DNA of 7,348 nt from Pseudomonadota bacterium (GTDB taxonomy: Bacteria > Pseudomonadota > Alphaproteobacteria > Thalassobaculales > Thalassobaculaceae): positions 1 to 7,348 of the forward strand of contig JAQBUJ010000144.1 in NCBI GenBank assembly GCA_027623845.1. The letters run 5' to 3'. The notes under the pieces were generated by a model. The model did no database searches. It was not told where the DNA came from and was given only the letters and a program-made list of their open reading frames with translations. Each line of letters opens with the position of its first letter. Position 1 is the stretch's first letter. The position numbers were made by a program, and so were the translations under genes. Below are positions 6,226 through 7,348 of this stretch, in pieces.

Positions 6226-7251
6226 CTAACGTCCCAATTTTTTCTGAAATCCGGCTCTGTTCACCACTTCCGGATTGACCAGATTGTCTGGTGACTGGCC
6301 GCCCTTGACCGCCAGGATCGCGCGGGTATTCACCTCGCCCATGGTTGAGAACATCTGATCCGAAAAGCCGATCGCGTGCGGCGTCACGATGACGTTGTTA
6401 AGCTTCAGGATCGGGTCATCGGCGGGTGATGGCTCGGGATCGAAAACATCGATGGCGGCGCCGGCCAACCGTCCTTCGACCAAGGCCTGATAGAGCGCCT
6501 TCTGGTCGACAACCGGTCCGCGCGAGGTGTTCACCAGATAGGCTGTCGGCTTCATCTTGGCCATGCCCTCGGCGGATCCGATGCCGCGGGTTTCGTCATT
6601 CAGCGGGCAGTTGAAGGACAGAAAATCCGCCTGGCGAAAGGCGGTGTCGAGATCAACCAGGGTAACCCCCAGCTCCTCGGCGATCTTTGGATCGATATAG
6701 GGATCATGGGCGATAATCCGCATGTCGAAGGCGCGGATCAGCCGAACCACCTCGCGGCCAATATTGCCCAGACCGACAATCGCCAGGGTCTTGTCGACCA
6801 GACCAACGCCGAAAAAGTCGAGCCGCGCTGGCCAACCGAGTGGCCCGGTGCGGGTGACCCGATCCTTTTCCACCAGCCGGTGCGCCAGCGCCAGGATCAT
6901 CAGCACCACCGAGCTGGCCATTGGCCGGCGGACACCGTCGGGGGTAATGGTCAAGGCCACGTCACGCTCGGTGCAGGCCGGCACGTCGATCCGGTCGAAG
7001 CCGACGCCCATGCGGGTGATCAGCTTTAGCCGGTCGTCGTCGCGGAAGCTGTCGGCGGTGACTTTCTCGCCCATCAGCACCAGCGCGTCATAGCCGGCAA
7101 TCACCTCTGGGGTGAGTGTGTTGGCCGGCTGCATCTGCTCGACCTCGATATCGCTGGCGCCGGCCAGGGTGGACCAGTCACAACTTGGAAAAGTCGGTTT
7201 TCCGTCGGCGCGGGTGAAGGCGGCGCTTAGGCCGATGCGGAACGTGCTCAT
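6226..7251 (-). CDS. D-isomer-specific 2-hydroxyacid dehydrogenase
   Basis: NAD(P)-dependent cytosolic enzyme of the family that includes phosphoglycerate, glyoxylate and D-lactate dehydrogenases; it interconverts a 2-keto acid and a D-2-hydroxy acid. The 341-aa length is typical. The N-terminal substrate domain has LITRMGVGFDRIDV (77-90). The Rossmann domain has VGLGNIG (159-165) and Asp183 at the end of the second strand, which favours NAD over NADP. The catalytic set is present: Arg244 in NTSRGPVVD, Glu273 in DPEP and His292 in TPHAIGFS. A strong GGAGGAG (7257-7263) 5 nt upstream fixes the ATG at 7251. No ACT domain, so it is not the long SerA form. The helix usually carrying a conserved Glu reads MASSVVLMILALAHRL (111-126). 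The substrate cannot be told. It converges on the tandem NIPSNAP gene and is transcribed towards it. Confidence 0.93.
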   Translation of the reverse strand: MSTFRIGLSAAFTRADGKPTFPSCDWSTLAGASDIEVEQMQPANTLTPEVIAGYDALVLMGEKVTADSFRDDDRLKLITRMGVGFDRIDVPACTERDVALTITPDGVRRPMASSVVLMILALAHRLVEKDRVTRTGPLGWPARLDFFGVGLVDKTLAIVGLGNIGREVVRLIRAFDMRIIAHDPYIDPKIAEELGVTLVDLDTAFRQADFLSFNCPLNDETRGIGSAEGMAKMKPTAYLVNTSRGPVVDQKALYQALVEGRLAGAAIDVFDPEPSPADDPILKLNNVIVTPHAIGFSDQMFSTMGEVNTRAILAVKGGQSPDNLVNPEVVNRAGFQKKLGR

Positions 7252-7256
7252 GTCGT

Positions 7257-7263
7257 CTCCTCC
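7257..7263 (-). promoter_or_regulatory. Strong ribosome binding site of the dehydrogenase
   Basis: GGAGGAG on the minus strand, 5 nt before the ATG at 7251; the strongest such site in the window, suggesting efficient translation. Confidence 0.7.
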
Positions 7264-7315
7264 GTCGAGTGTTTGAGCGGAGTGTAGTGTGTCCGCCCCG
7301 ACCCTGGCGATGCCG

Positions 7316-7348
7316 TCAGCGTGACAGAGCGACCATGTCCAGGATATC
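7316..7348 (-). CDS. Possible C-terminal tail of an upstream gene
   Basis: On the minus strand, the frame entering from the right edge encodes DILDMVALSR and then a TGA at 7316-7318, 64 bp before the dehydrogenase start. This would fit the end of a co-oriented upstream gene. Ten codons are too few to identify a family, other frames are also open here, and the stretch could equally be intergenic. Confidence 0.2.
   Translation of the reverse strand, partial: DILDMVALSR

Overview
The window is GC-rich, densely coded DNA. Ribosome binding sites, codon use and protein resemblances all suggest an alphaproteobacterium, possibly Rhodospirillales-like; this is inference from protein style, and no rRNA or other marker gene is present. 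There is one partial and seven complete protein-coding genes. I see no RNA gene, insertion sequence, CRISPR array or phage gene. It reads as ordinary chromosome with housekeeping and small-molecule metabolism genes.

Layout. (1) Positions 1-1019, plus strand: the C-terminal part of an MsbA-type ABC exporter that enters from the left. (2) 1046-1474, minus: a FolB-like dihydroneopterin aldolase, tail to tail with the ABC gene. (3) 1605-5252, minus: four co-oriented genes, in transcription order a threonine-synthase-like PLP enzyme (4008-5252), a class I SAM methyltransferase (3147-3980, 27 bp behind it), an MscS mechanosensitive channel (2122-3006) and a single-domain NIPSNAP protein (1668-1994). 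A clear intrinsic terminator at 1603-1636 closes this run. (4) 5253-5532: a 280-bp divergent intergenic region that should hold promoters for both directions. (5) 5533-6168, plus: a NIPSNAP protein with two tandem copies of the domain. (6) 6226-7251, minus: a D-isomer-specific 2-hydroxyacid dehydrogenase, converging on the NIPSNAP gene across a long hairpin. The last ~100 bp are upstream of the dehydrogenase and may hold the tail of another gene.

How the genes relate. Most look like separate functions. The most suggestive feature is two NIPSNAP genes of different architecture (one domain and two domains) within 3.6 kb, bracketing a PLP enzyme and a methyltransferase and next to a 2-hydroxyacid dehydrogenase. 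Bacterial NIPSNAP proteins have no settled biochemical role, so a small catabolic or amino/hydroxy-acid locus is possible but unproven. I found no convincing evidence of a new defence, mobile or RNA system.
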